Source: Bugula neritina
Taxonomy: Eukaryota; Bryozoa; Gymnolaemata; Cheilostomatida; Bugulidae
DNA length: 64,000 bases
NCBI GenBank assembly: GCA_964035545.1
Contig: OZ037772.1
Span: 1,699,001-1,763,000, forward strand
Direction: 5' to 3'
The notes below the pieces were generated by a model that was not told where the DNA came from, did not search any database, and was given only the letters and a program-made list of their open reading frames with translations. Positions 13,213-23,719 of the stretch are shown here, in pieces. The translations under genes were made by a program, and so were the position numbers. Position 1 is the first letter of the stretch, and every line of letters starts with the position of its first letter.

Positions 13213-13464
13213 TTGAATAGAATCATCTAAAGGGTATAGATATAGAATAAGTATATTGAATAGAGTCATCTAAAGGGTATAGATATAGAATAAGTATATT
13301 GAATAGAGTCATCTAAAGGGTATAGATATAGAATAAGTATATTGAATAGAGTCATCTAAAGGGTATAGATATAGAATGAGTATATTGAATAGAGTCATCT
13401 AAAGGGTATAGATATAGAATAAGTATATTGAATAGAGTCATCTAAAGGGTATAGATATAGAATG
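13213..13464 (+). repeat. Minisatellite, 43-bp unit
   Basis: Nearly six near-identical copies of a unit containing GAATAGAGTCATCTAAAGGG followed by TATAGATATAGAATAAG. It lies immediately beyond the last recognisable exon of the valyl-tRNA synthetase relic, where its remaining 3' exons should be. Confidence 0.95.
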
Positions 13465-13894
13465 GTAACCACAGACATCAGAAGAAGCAGAAGACACTTT
13501 CTACCACCAGACGTACCTCTTTGAAGGGAAGCTCCCCGAGTAGGAATTGTCCCATCATGACCATGCGGGCCACCCAGAAGAAGAGGATATCCAGTCCAGT
13601 CTCTAGCAGAGTACCCGGGTAGTAGGCTTGCAGGTCGGGGGTGTTATCTGGCCACCCCATAGTCTAGAAAGGAAATATTCCAGAACTAAACCAAGTGTCC
13701 AGCACATCCTCATCTGTATAACAGGCAGGAAATGGAACAATGTTCAGAGTTGTCTTCTCTGACAAACTGAAACTGGGGTTAATTTACTCAAAGGAAATGT
13801 CTACTCCGTGAACAAAAGAAAAAAAAAATATCAATAAGTAGTTAGAGAAATGTAGCTCGCTGCTTTACTATAAAGGAGAAGAGAAAGTTGGAGG

Positions 13895-14215
13895 TGTGTA
13901 CATACTCAATACACACTCAATACATACTCAATACATACTCAATATATACTCAATACATACTCAATACATACTCAATATATATTCAATACATACTCAATAC
14001 ATACTCAATATATACTCAATACATACTCAATATATACTCAGTATATAATCAATATATACTCAATATATGCTCAATATATACTCAATATATACTCAATATA
14101 TGCTCAATATATACTCAATATATACTCAATACATACTCAATACATACTCAATACATACTCAATACATACTCAGTACATACTCAATATATACTCAATATAT
14201 ACCCAACATACACTT
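13895..14215 (+). repeat. Microsatellite-like array, 10-bp unit
   Basis: About 32 copies of ATACTCAATA/ATACTCAATAC variants in an intron of the valyl-tRNA synthetase relic. It creates spurious reading frames of repeated Tyr-Ile-Leu-Asn-type peptides. Confidence 0.95.
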
Positions 14216-14386
14216 GAGCTGTCAGATGAAAGAGAATTACCCTGGTTAAGACTGATGACATTTGGATGTACGTTAAACTTCATTGCTGCCTTTGACAGCG
14301 CTTCATGATAGGATCTGCCAGTCACCCAGTAGTTGTTGTCACTAAACTATGTAAAATATATAGAGGTCAAGAGGTCACTGAACTAT

Positions 14387-14818
14387 CACAGGCTTTCCAT
14401 GTATCGATCTCACTGAGATTGATCTAAGAAATCTGCTCAGAGTGTCAGATAGATCTCACGGAGTTACCTCCTCTCAAGTGAAAGATGCTTTAATAGTATG
14501 ATTTGCTCACCAATCTGACTGATTAAAGCTACTGCTGTCAAAAACAAGATTGTTGCAGTCTAAATTTAATGCCAGCTATAAACTATACTATAATTTTATA
14601 TAATCGAGTTTTCTTAATCATCGTACTGAAAGTCAAAGTTTGGCATCTGAAAATATGACTATCATAATTAATAAGTAATTTGCTTAGTAATTATCAATAA
14701 CTTATCATTTTTATTAGCAGACAGCATTTTAGCGAACATTTATTTTTCTACTTCTTAGATCGATCTTTCGTCTTTCCATGGTCTTATTGCCTTGAGGTCG
14801 ATCCACGGAAAGCCGGTG
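14387..14818. mobile_element. MITE-like element with ~25-bp terminal inverted repeats
   Basis: The left end CACAGGCTTTCCATGTATCG and the inverted right end CACCGGCTTTCCGTGGATCG match with few differences, and both continue into ATCTCA/ACCTCA. The inside is non-coding AT-rich DNA. Target duplication is unclear (possibly TAT), so the transposon class is not assigned. Confidence 0.5.
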
Positions 14819-14943
14819 TATGTACAAGATGTAGAGGTAAAGAGGTCACCAGACTATGTTCAAAATATAAGGGTCAAGAGACTATGTAAAATATACAGAT
14901 GTCAAGAGGTCACTGAGCTATGATGAACAATGTACAATATAAT

Positions 14944-15043
14944 CACAGGCTTTCCATGGACGACTGAGATCGATCTTTGATGTCTTTTCATGGAGCGATC
15001 TCACCAATATAGATTTGAGATCGATCCATGGAAAGCCAGTGAA
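14944..15043. mobile_element. Short MITE-like copy of the same terminal-repeat family
   Basis: About 100 bp with ends CACAGGCTTTCCATGGA and (inverted) CACTGGCTTTCCATGGATCG, the termini seen at 14387-14818. Several GATCGATCT words lie inside, so it is almost entirely fold-back. Confidence 0.5.
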
Positions 15044-15045
15044 AG

Positions 15046-15175
15046 GGTCACACCCACTCCAGAAATGGCCACACCCACTCCGGAAAGAGCCACACCCACT
15101 CTAGAAAGGCCACACCTACTCCAGAAAGGGCCGCACCCACTCTAGAAAGGCCACACCTACTCCAGAAAGGGCCAC
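15046..15175 (+). repeat. Minisatellite, ~20-23-bp unit
   Basis: About six copies of CCACACCCACTCCAGAAAGGG variants (CTCT/CTCC changes) in an intron of the valyl-tRNA synthetase relic. Confidence 0.85.
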
Positions 15176-15444
15176 ATTAAAGGGAATTCATAGTTTATCA
15201 ACATACACATAGTCTGTGGTAAATATTAGGTCTGTGCTAAATCCACTTGCTTTCTGTAAATAACACAAGACAAGATGAAGAATGAGTCATACCTCAGCCT
15301 TAGGTTGCCCCTGTATCTGCACAAAGTAGGTTGGTATTCTGTGCCCCCACCAGTTATCTTCACCGCCCCTATCAACAATTAGATGGGAAATGAGAAGCGC
15401 TGAGGCTATGAATATTACAAACAGTACTCATTGCTTGTTTCTTC

Positions 15445-15579
15445 GAGGTAGCACAACTCCTAATTGTGTGACATATTTCTAAGTTGAAATGGTTTTTCCT
15501 TGCATTATATATTATATAATGCAAGGAAAAACCATATCAACTTAGAAATATGTCACACAATTAGGAGTTATGCCACCTC
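15445..15579. repeat. Near-perfect 135-nt palindrome (hairpin)
   Basis: Two ~65-nt arms centred at 15512 pair with about four mismatches. For example CTAATTGTGTGACATATTTC (left) mirrors GAAATATGTCACACAATTAG (right). The centre is AT-only. It lies in a valyl-tRNA synthetase intron. It could be a fold-back transposon end pair or a small-RNA hairpin precursor; neither is shown by sequence alone. Confidence 0.9.
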
Positions 15580-15782
15580 TTTGTCAAAAACACGGAATAC
15601 TAGATTCACACACCAAACAGTACTCGTTGCTATACAAATAGACTCCAATTTAGTTCTCCCTCCGTATCTCAGTAAGCTGAGGGACCTGAAACCTCAATTC
15701 ATGACATAATAGAATTCTTACCATAGCAGAATACCATATTTAACACACGGATCTGTTAAATTATTTTGTTCCTACACACAAA

Positions 15783-16445
15783 AGGCTTTGAAAATACAGG
15801 ACAACAGGCTATGAATATACAGGACAACAGGCTATGAATATACAGGACAACAGGCTATGGATATACAGGACAACAGGCTATGAATATACAGGACAACAGG
15901 CTATGAATATACAGGACAACAGGCTATGAATATACAGGACAACAGGCTATGAATATACAGGACAACAGGCTATGAATATACAGGACAACAGGCTATGAAT
16001 ATACAGGACAACAGGCTATGAATATACAGGACAACAGGCTATGGATATACAGGACAACAGGCTATGAATATACAGGACAACGGGCTATGAATATACAGGA
16101 CAACGGGCTATGAATATACAGGACAACGGGCTATGAATATACAGGACAACAGGCTATGAATATACAGGACAACAGGCTATGAATATACAGGACAACGGGC
16201 TATGAATATACAGGACAACAGGCTATGAATATACAGGACAACGCGCTATGAATATACAGGACAACAGGCTATGAATATACAGGACAACAGGCTATGAATA
16301 TACAGGACAACAGGCCATGAATATACAGGACAACAGGCTATGAATATACAGGACAACAGGCTATGAATATACAGGACAACAGGCTATGAATATACAGGAC
16401 AACAGGCTATGAATATACAGGACAATAGGCTATGAATATACAGGA
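15783..16445 (+). repeat. Minisatellite, 23-bp unit
   Basis: About 28 copies of GAATATACAGGACAACAGGC+TAT, with scattered A/G variants (AACGGGC). It occupies the intron between the exons at 16590-16456 and 15368-15293, close to where coding sequence has been lost. There are no spacers of varied sequence, so it is not a CRISPR array. Confidence 0.97.
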
Positions 16446-18067
16446 AACAGAGCACCTGTCCCAAACTCCATCTCCACAAAGTCGTCAGCCACAATAGGTA
16501 TTCTCCTGTCAGCAAAAAGATGTCTCACAAATTTCCCGTGTAAGTGTTTGTATCGGCCGTCTTCAGGGTGGACAGCCACGGCAGTGTCACCTGCAATAGT
16601 TACCAGACTTTATAGTCTCTCACAGTATTGAGTATTGATATACAATTATATATTTACTGAGTGTTTACCAGATACAACTTCACATGCGTCACTCTACTCA
16701 GAGTACACAACTCCCAGTAAGTTAGTATCAAGCTAATTAACCACTAACCCCCTATTCACACTTACCCTATCGTACGCCGTAACAGCAAATATCAGCCATT
16801 TTTACAAATGTCTGAGCTTCCTGTACGGTGTTGCGGTACGGTAGGGTCAAGCACTGCTTGATTCAAATAAGTTGCGGCGGACTCCTATTGGACAGAAAAA
16901 CTTTTGCGTAAAATTCATTGGATATAAATGGCCAATGTAGCGTCATAGATCGTACCTAATAGCGGACTTTGAAAACTTCAACCCGCACCTTAAACCAAAA
17001 TGCGTTATTAAAATTAAAGAACTTAGGCTATCTAAAGTTCTCCACTACTGCTCCTAAGTGAGAAATTAGAAAGTAGAGAAATCTACTGGAGTTATTTCAA
17101 TTGGCAGCAAGAGTCAGCCATTATTACGTTGCTCAGCAACAAAGCTATCAGTGACATTGATGTCTACTAACTCAACATAGTTTCTAATCTAGTTGTGGTT
17201 ACAATGATCTCTTCGTCAGAGCCTTCCACCTTATATGCAAAGGAAAGGAGAACTGCAAACTCCACCTTCTCCTTGTAGCCCGGCACAGAGAGCAACAGAA
17301 CTGACCCCTGCAGACACCTGACAACACAAGCATATCAGACACCTGTAGATATTCTGGAAAGGTGCTGAGAGAAATATCTGTGGTTGAAACAACATCAATA
17401 TAATAGATGAATGACTTATGCCAACCGGTACTTAACACAAATTTTAGCAGCATTCAAAAAAGAATTAACAGGGGGATGTTCATAGCCTGTCTGTGGAATA
17501 TGTCAAAGTGACTTGGCAAGATGCCGAAATGCCATGTAGTCACCACCAGAGGAATGGTGTCTACTGTTACATGCTATAAGCTACATACACAACCAGTTTA
17601 GTGACTAGGTAAGTACGGAGTTGTCTCATCTATATGAATGAACATCTCACCACCGAACTATCGCATCCTCAACCGCCCCCGTGAGGGCGTGTCCTAGGTG
17701 AAGAGTCCCGGTCACATTAGGGGGAGGGATCATGATGATAAACTTCTCTTCAGGTGTGAGTTTCAGCACATCTCTACCTGTTACAAAGCAACCAATCACA
17801 TCTCTCTCGGTTACAAAGTAAAAAGCAACCAATCACAGTACCTGTTACAACAGAGTAACGAATCACACCTCTACGTGTTAGAAGTAACCAATCACACATT
17901 ATAGACTTTACTATGATGTGAAGTGTACCTTTGAGATTATACTCAGGTTTAAAGAATCCTTCCTTCTCCCACCAAGAGTACCAGGCAGCTTCCACATAGG
18001 ACGGAGAGTAAGAATCAGGCATGGGACACTTCGCGTCTAGAATAACAGAAAACTATAAAGTATAGGG

Positions 18068-18178
18068 GAGCAGCTGTGGTCTAGGGGTTAGAGCGTTTGT
18101 CTAGTGAACACGAAGTCATTGTTTGACAAAGGCCATTGGTGACGTTAGGAAGAGCATCCAGTCATAATTGCTCCTCTG
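18068..18178 (+). repeat. tRNA-derived SINE copy
   Basis: It begins GGGAGCAGCTGTGGTCTAGG and continues GGTTAGAGCG, a tRNA-like A box. The 3' half (GGAAGAGCATCCAGTCATAA) matches the inverted copy at 56411-56522. The B box is degenerate here. The two copies define one SINE family. Confidence 0.6.
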
Positions 18179-19515
18179 CCACATCTAAATAAGTCCTTGG
18201 CCCTTTCTAACAAAATCCCTTTCCACCAGGAGTCTCTCACAAGGTTGGTGACTATACACTGATATATAAATATACTAAGTTGAGACTTGCCTTCTACCGG
18301 TCCATATAGTTCAAATGTGATAAACACATGTATAAATACAATAATCTATTCATAGCCCAAAGTCTAACCACCAACAAGGACGAATAAATAAGACGGTGGC
18401 CTGACACTACTACTACAACTTATATAACTTATACACAGCAGACGGTTAGGAGTATTTGAATCTGAGGCTATCCAATGTATGAGTAGGGCAGCCCTAAATG
18501 TAGGATGTTGGAATACCATGTCTTATTACTTCAGTCTAAAGCAGTGTTTATACTTTCACGATTTTCAGTCAGAAATTCAATTTTGATGAGTTGCATTTCA
18601 TTGTAAAAGCCAATCATCAAAATTTTTGCTTTGTGCATGCTTAATCAAATAATTTTAGAGTAACAATCAAAGGGAATGATAACTCCTTTAGATATGGGGT
18701 ATTCATGTTTATAATTACATCGGCTGTCTTTTTCAATTATCACTTTTATGCTGTCAACTTAATTTATTACGTTTTCAAAGGGCATCAAATAGTGATTAAG
18801 CGAGTTATATTTGAGTATTACAGAGTGAGCTTCCTTATTAATATGATTTCAACAATTTTAAGTAAGACTATAGAGGGGCGGGAAACACTGAACTACTTTT
18901 AGTAAAGATAGAAACGCAACTTCAGTTCAAACTGCTTACACACATAACTGTGTGTTCACTACCGAGCAGTGTACACTGATAAATCAGTGCTTCAACTGAA
19001 ACTTGTAAGTAAAGGAATGAAGAGCTCAATTGAGTATAAAATGTAGAGAATAATTGAACTGAACCTTTCTTATGGCTAACTGGTGTGTCCACGTTATACG
19101 TTACTACAGCCTTCTCCTTTTTCTCTTTCACTTTTTTCTAGAAAAAAAAAAATCAAGTTTGAAGAAAATAAAATGGAAATTGTTAGCTGCAGATACAGAC
19201 AACTTCCAGGTAAAAGTACAGCCAAACAGTCCCAATACGAATATGTAATTCAAGTAACACTTTCATGTAGAAGTACAACCATAAATATGGATAGAAAGTA
19301 ACACAAATATATACATTTAAGAGCTTAGTATATATAGAACCTGTAACTAACTAAACAGACACCTCAGTAGTCGTGGCAGACTCTGCCTTCTGTTTAGCCT
19401 GCTTAGCTTGAAACTTGGCTAGTTTAGCAGCTTTAGCAGCTTCTTTTTTCAACTCTTTCTCAGATTTTATCTTGACCTCGCCAGTTGGCGCATCACCAGA
19501 GTTAACTTCCGACAT

Positions 19516-20870
19516 GTTCGATTATTGTGAAACTTCCCTTAAAACACAGTCAGCCGTCATGGAACTAATAGATATCTCAATACTAAACATACAAACTACT
19601 GACCCAGTATAGTTATGTACAGATATCTTAATACTAATAATATAAACTAATGGCTCAGTATTGCCTTAGTTATGCGTGGGAGTTCAGTGATAAAACTCCT
19701 ATAAACTACACAGTTCAATAATGAAAGACTGTGACTTTTCACAAACAGACATCTCATCTCTGATTCTGAAGAGGAAGCTACAGCTGTTAACAACATATTG
19801 TCTATACCTCACATCGAGTCAAAATAAAGAAATCGAGGAGGTAACTCCCAAATAGGAAGATATGTAAAATCAAGATCGATATGTAAATGTAGGAGTTGTA
19901 CTACTATGTGCCATTAAAAGAAAACTTGCCTTCTCATGATAAAAAGTCAAGAAAAATAAGAACCGCTGCTTGAACAAGTCAGTTGTTGGAGTGGTTTTGA
20001 GACTGATAGATATAATTGTTGTTTTTGGCGCTATCGCCATCTTTCGGATTTCTAAGATTATTGTATTTTGCAATTAGCCCTTAGCCGTTATAATATTATA
20101 CTTACTAAAGGAAAGTTCTACATTTTTAATTACTGTTAGTTTTATCGTTCTGTCTTTTTGTCTGAATCAACTGCGCAGTTATTTTTTGGTGTTACAATAA
20201 TATTATATTAATATACTAATACTTATAGTGAATATTATTCAATTTGTTCATATTCTATTGTATATTATTATTAAAGGCCGTAAGCATCCAGGTTATTTAT
20301 TACATTTGAGCAAAAGTTTGCATGCTTTTCAACTGTTTTATCAGCAGTTTATCTAATTTCTTATACGAAAACACTACAAAAATGCAAGTAAAAGTGGTCA
20401 TATTAGGTGTCTTAGACTTGCCCAGACTTGCCCGTGAGCTTGCCCTCCGTGTCCTATTCTGACGTGGGGATGGCAAAATAGCCCTATTGTAGCGTGAGTT
20501 TATACCGCGTAAAGTTATTAGGAAGCGGGTTTGTCACAGATTCTCGTTATTCGTAGCTCAAATCACATGAATGTTACTCTTCGGGCGGCTACTAATAATT
20601 AACGTTAGCTACGCAACACCAAGAAAGGTAACTAATTTGACTGTTTTCAAATGGACTATTCCATTTCGCTAGTTTGTAACTTGCTGTAAATCACGAAATA
20701 ATTATTTTCCCTATTTTAATTTCAATTATCATGTCGACCACACTACCAGGAAATTACTCTTAAATATGCAGTAAATGATGATTTTTAACCGTTTTGTGAT
20801 GAAGTATAGGTTAGTAAATGTCTACGTAAAACCAAGTTTTAAAATTTGTAATTGAATCACTATCAGTGAA
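19516..20870. other. Intergenic upstream of the valyl-tRNA synthetase relic
   Basis: No coding region seen. This would hold the former promoter of the synthetase gene. A GC-richer stretch at 20400-20620 has no motif I recognise. Confidence 0.4.
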
Positions 20871-21476
20871 TCACAGTGTGAGTATCACTATGACTATCAC
20901 TATCAGTATGAGTATCACTAGTCTATGTCTATGACTCTCACTCTAACTCTAAGTCTATGACTATCGCCTATTAGTATTGGTGAACTATTATTAATAATAT
21001 TCAATGGTTATATTTATTAATACCATTATTAATATTAGTCATAATGATAATCATATGATAGTATCAGTATGTTAATGTTACGGAGCAGGATCAGTTTCGA
21101 AACTAATACAGTAATACTAATAGTAATACTTGTAATATTAGTTATAACTATAAGTATAAGTTATACCGATAGCTATATTAACATAAATATTTATATTCAT
21201 AGTAATACTAATAGCAAATCTAATATTATTATGTTAATAGTTATACTTGTAAGTTATAATTATAATATAAAGCAAACGACACAAGTATTAATTTGAACTG
21301 TTGGTCTTAAAATAAAAAGTAAAATAAATATAAATAATAAAATATAAATTATAATAATTTAATTATACTAATACTAATAGCAATACTTATACAGTAATAT
21401 AATTATAATAAATGTATAAAACTTAGACAACTTTAGATTTAAGGAACAACTTTAAATACTAACATAAAGATAATAT
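20870..21476. repeat. AT-rich low-complexity tract beside element A
   Basis: Degenerate runs of ACTATCACTATGAGTATCAC and AGTAATACTAATAG-type words. Similar tracts flank elements B and C, so this sequence type recurs as a target environment. Confidence 0.6.
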
Positions 21477-21748
21477 TGTAGTAAATTTGTGTAACTACTA
21501 CGCGTGGGTTCCTAGCTTGTAATTATGTCTATTTATCTACACCAATAAAGTATTTAGGTAAAAGTTTCCAAGTTTATTTACTACTAATTATACAAAAGAT
21601 ACAGCTTATACACAGATTAGAGATTACATCCTCGCTTAGTTAGCACGCTCTCTCTACTGCAAAACTACTACTAACTAAGGCCTATCACGGGACGCACTTG
21701 GATAGGCTGAAGGAATGCGGGGGACGCGCGTATTACGTCCTCACTACA
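21477..21748 (-). repeat. 3' LTR of element A
   Basis: 272 bp, TGTAGTAAATTTGTG...CTCACTACA in plus orientation; it pairs with 28778-29049. Confidence 0.95.
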
Positions 21749-21785
21749 CCGCCCCCTCCAGCAGAAAGCCCTACTTTCTGATAAC
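21749..21785 (-). promoter_or_regulatory. Polypurine tract and preceding hairpin of element A
   Basis: On the minus strand CAGAAAG-TAGGG-CTTTCTG (21780-21762) forms a 7-bp stem with a 5-nt loop, followed by CTGGAGGGGGCGG next to the 3' LTR. The purine-rich tract would prime plus-strand DNA synthesis. The hairpin is identical in elements B and C. Confidence 0.7.
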
Positions 21786-22103
21786 ACAGATTAGATAATT
21801 CGAACATAAAATGTTATAAACTATATATATAAAAAAACTGAGAGAGCGTGTGGCACATAAAGAAAAACATGGCTATGTACAGTAGTAAGAAACATATACA
21901 TATATAAAAAATATAACAGTAAATATACAATGGCACCGGCGGGAGGCACTATAAGGGAATAGTTTGTAGAGGTAGAGCTGTATACTGGTAGGTTACTATA
22001 TTGTTACACTGAGTAATTGTCTGTGAGCACTGGCGTGAGAAGGGTCTGTAATGGGGCACCACCTGCTGTACCATCACGGATAGGGAAAGGAGGGACATCA
22101 TTT

Positions 22104-23248
22104 TCAAGCACTTCCTTTCATTCGGGCTACAGAGGCAGAGAGGGCCCGGAGTTCTGATGCAGCGGCGGAGATTCTCGGTGTCAGTCTTTGCACCTCTTTC
22201 TCTAATTCTCGTATCCGCTCTTCTGCCTCGCCTAGATTTCTGGCGGGGGCAGAGTGTCGATTGGGGGATGAAGATGGCCAACGCCGTTTATGAGACGGCC
22301 TTGGGGAGACAGGGGGGGAGGGACGCCATCGCTGTGGTATATCGATGCGTCGTAACACGACTCTTGGTATGGAGTCGGGGCGAGGCACTGTGCGTGCGGG
22401 GGGTGAGGAATGGGATATGCGTGGTTTCCTATATCCGGGTGGTTTAGGGCAGGGTCCCTGTGTGATGGTCCTGGGTGCGGGGAACTCCTGGCGCAGCCGT
22501 TCATATCGAACTGGGTCTGATATGAACGGTCGGATGAGATTAAGGAATTGTGGAAAGGAGGGTTCGTCGACTTCGAATAGGTGTCCAACATGGCATCCCA
22601 TGGTTCGTTGGTGACGGAGGATGTAGTCCCTGTGGTAACTATATTCACCACAGGGACAAAAGGTGGTGAAATAATGTTGGGGAATATGAACTCGGAGTCT
22701 TCGTGGGGTAGTGAAGTGAAGCTGGCATAAACGGCAGGTGGTGCATTGGTCGTCTCCTTTGTGCTCTCGTATCAGTGTTTCCGTATCTGTTGTAACCCAG
22801 CATGATTGTTGTAGGAGTGCCTCCGGAAGAGTAGTGGGAACGGGTTCCTCGTTCCAAGCCATTTCTAGTGACGGCATGTCACCAGATAGAGGAGAGAGAG
22901 CGGTATCTAAAAAAGCAGAATTACTGTTAGATCGGATATGATCTTTACACCATAATTCTGATGACAACCGACTGTTACTAGTCTGGGAGTCATACATCTT
23001 TTCAGATAGCACTCGAGGGACTGAGTCGTGTCGTGTAGACTGACAGAGAGACATAGTGTCAAGCTCCAGATCTAGTAGATCGTCGGCCATCTTTATGTTC
23101 TCGTCACCTTTCACGTAGGACTCAGTCCCCAGTAGTTGTGATTCAATCAAGGCGATTAAATCAGAACTGACTGATGGTAGACTGGTTTCCATGAGTGGAA
23201 ATGTTAGCTCAGAGCAAGCTTACCTGAGAACCCGGTATTTGTAATCAT
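22104..23248 (-). CDS. ORF3 of element A: zinc-finger/coiled-coil protein downstream of pol
   Basis: The main frame is 23192-22104 (362 codons from METSLPSV). An acidic N-terminal third is followed by a classical C2H2 finger (CRLCQLHFTTPRRLRVHIPQH) and a second Cys/His cluster (FCPCGEYSYHRDYILRHQR). Next come DEPSFPQFLNLIRPFI, a Pro/Arg-rich linker and a C-terminal coiled coil (EAEERIRELEKEVQRL). B and C encode proteins of the same architecture. A 25-nt exon, 23248-23224, begins with ATG and ends at GTAAGC; joining it to an AG at 23172-23171 keeps phase and would give an alternative, spliced start. The ORF sits where envelope genes sit but has no signal peptide or membrane segment. A nucleic-acid-binding or regulatory role is an inference only. 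Confidence 0.75.
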
Positions 23249-23257
23249 ACTCAGCGT

Positions 23258-23719
23258 TCAAGCTTGGATGTCCGTGGATTGAGTTTGAATGCGTCTTCCC
23301 TTGACAACGTCAGCGTACGAAAAGACTGGGCAGCGTGGTTGTTGCGCACGGCTGGAACTATTTGCCTCGGGCGTAGTAGTTTTGTTTACTACTCCGCCTT
23401 CGCAAAAGTTGAGATTTCCGTGGTGTTCACAACTCCCACGCTTTGTTGCCAGTCTTTCCGTACGGCGCCCAGCTAGACTTTCATAACTGCCGTTTGTAAC
23501 ACGGTCACATATGAAATCTTTAAGGTATGCTGGGGGTTGTCTAGTACGTTGTCCCCGTTCCAGGGGAGGTGACGCATCAGCTGGAGAGGGAGTTGTAGCT
23601 GTTGGTTGGGGCGGCGTACTCACTGGTGGGCTATTTTGCTCCACCTGTGGTGTTTCTGGCCCGCCGTTGGTGGTGGTGTTCCCCTCTCTGCTGTTGTCTC
23701 CAGATGGAGCCCCTCCCAC
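23258..23719 (-). CDS. C-terminal Cys/His domain of Pol in element A, out of frame with pol
   Basis: This frame carries a Pro/Thr-rich linker, then RGSCEHHGNLNFCEGG and QPRCPVFSYADVVKGRR. In B and C the equivalent segment is continuous with the Pol frame. Here a run reading CAAAACTCCCCG (minus strand, 23731-23720) is one base shorter than the CAAAAACCCCCCG of the others, so Pol ends early and this segment is stranded. The domain has invariant Cys, His-His and Cys residues in three copies, suggesting metal binding; its function is unknown. The apparent start is not a real initiation site. Confidence 0.7.
   Translation of the reverse strand: MGGAPSGDNSREGNTTTNGGPETPQVEQNSPPVSTPPQPTATTPSPADASPPLERGQRTRQPPAYLKDFICDRVTNGSYESLAGRRTERLATKRGSCEHHGNLNFCEGGVVNKTTTPEANSSSRAQQPRCPVFSYADVVKGRRIQTQSTDIQA

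Larger units (their letters stand above)
13517..19515 (-). pseudogene. VARS: Valyl-tRNA synthetase gene, exon-depleted and interrupted
   Basis: Valyl-tRNA synthetase charges tRNA-Val. Minus-strand exons: 19515-19363 (Lys/Ala-rich N-terminus), 19137-19065, 18036-17929 ([17 protein letters not shown]), 17777-17651 (HIGH-type GTLHLGHA), 17307-17172 ([20 protein letters not shown]), 16590-16456 ([16 protein letters not shown]), 15368-15293 (WWGHRIPTYFVQ), 14341-14241 (NNYWVTGRSYHEALSKAA) and 13713-13517 (DEDVLDTWFSSG, then [20 protein letters not shown]). Introns are retained, so it is not a processed copy. Damage: about 110 residues expected between 17651 and 17307 are absent. The exon at 15368 starts with codons for GAVKIT and jumps to WWGHRIP in another frame, as after an internal deletion. 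A TAG stop at 13666-13664 interrupts FSSGIFPF/TMGWPDN. Nothing after 13517 encodes KMSKS or the anticodon-binding domain. A functional copy presumably lies elsewhere. Assembly error is the alternative. Confidence 0.85.

Noticed and set aside
13888-14249. Open frames encoding Tyr-Ile-Leu-Asn repeats
   Set aside because: They arise from the 10-bp ATACTCAATA microsatellite, which lacks stops by its composition.
15783-16445. 23-bp direct repeat array resembling CRISPR repeats
   Set aside because: Repeats are head-to-tail without unique spacers and lie in an animal gene intron; it is a minisatellite.
18080-18110. Possible functional tRNA gene (TGGTCTAGGGGTTAGAG)
   Set aside because: The A box is good but no cloverleaf or intact B box follows, and the tail matches a second dispersed copy, so it is a SINE.
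22157-22941. Plus-strand frames opposite ORF3 of element A
   Set aside because: The minus-strand frame has the zinc-finger motifs and homologues in B and C; the plus-strand frames have neither.
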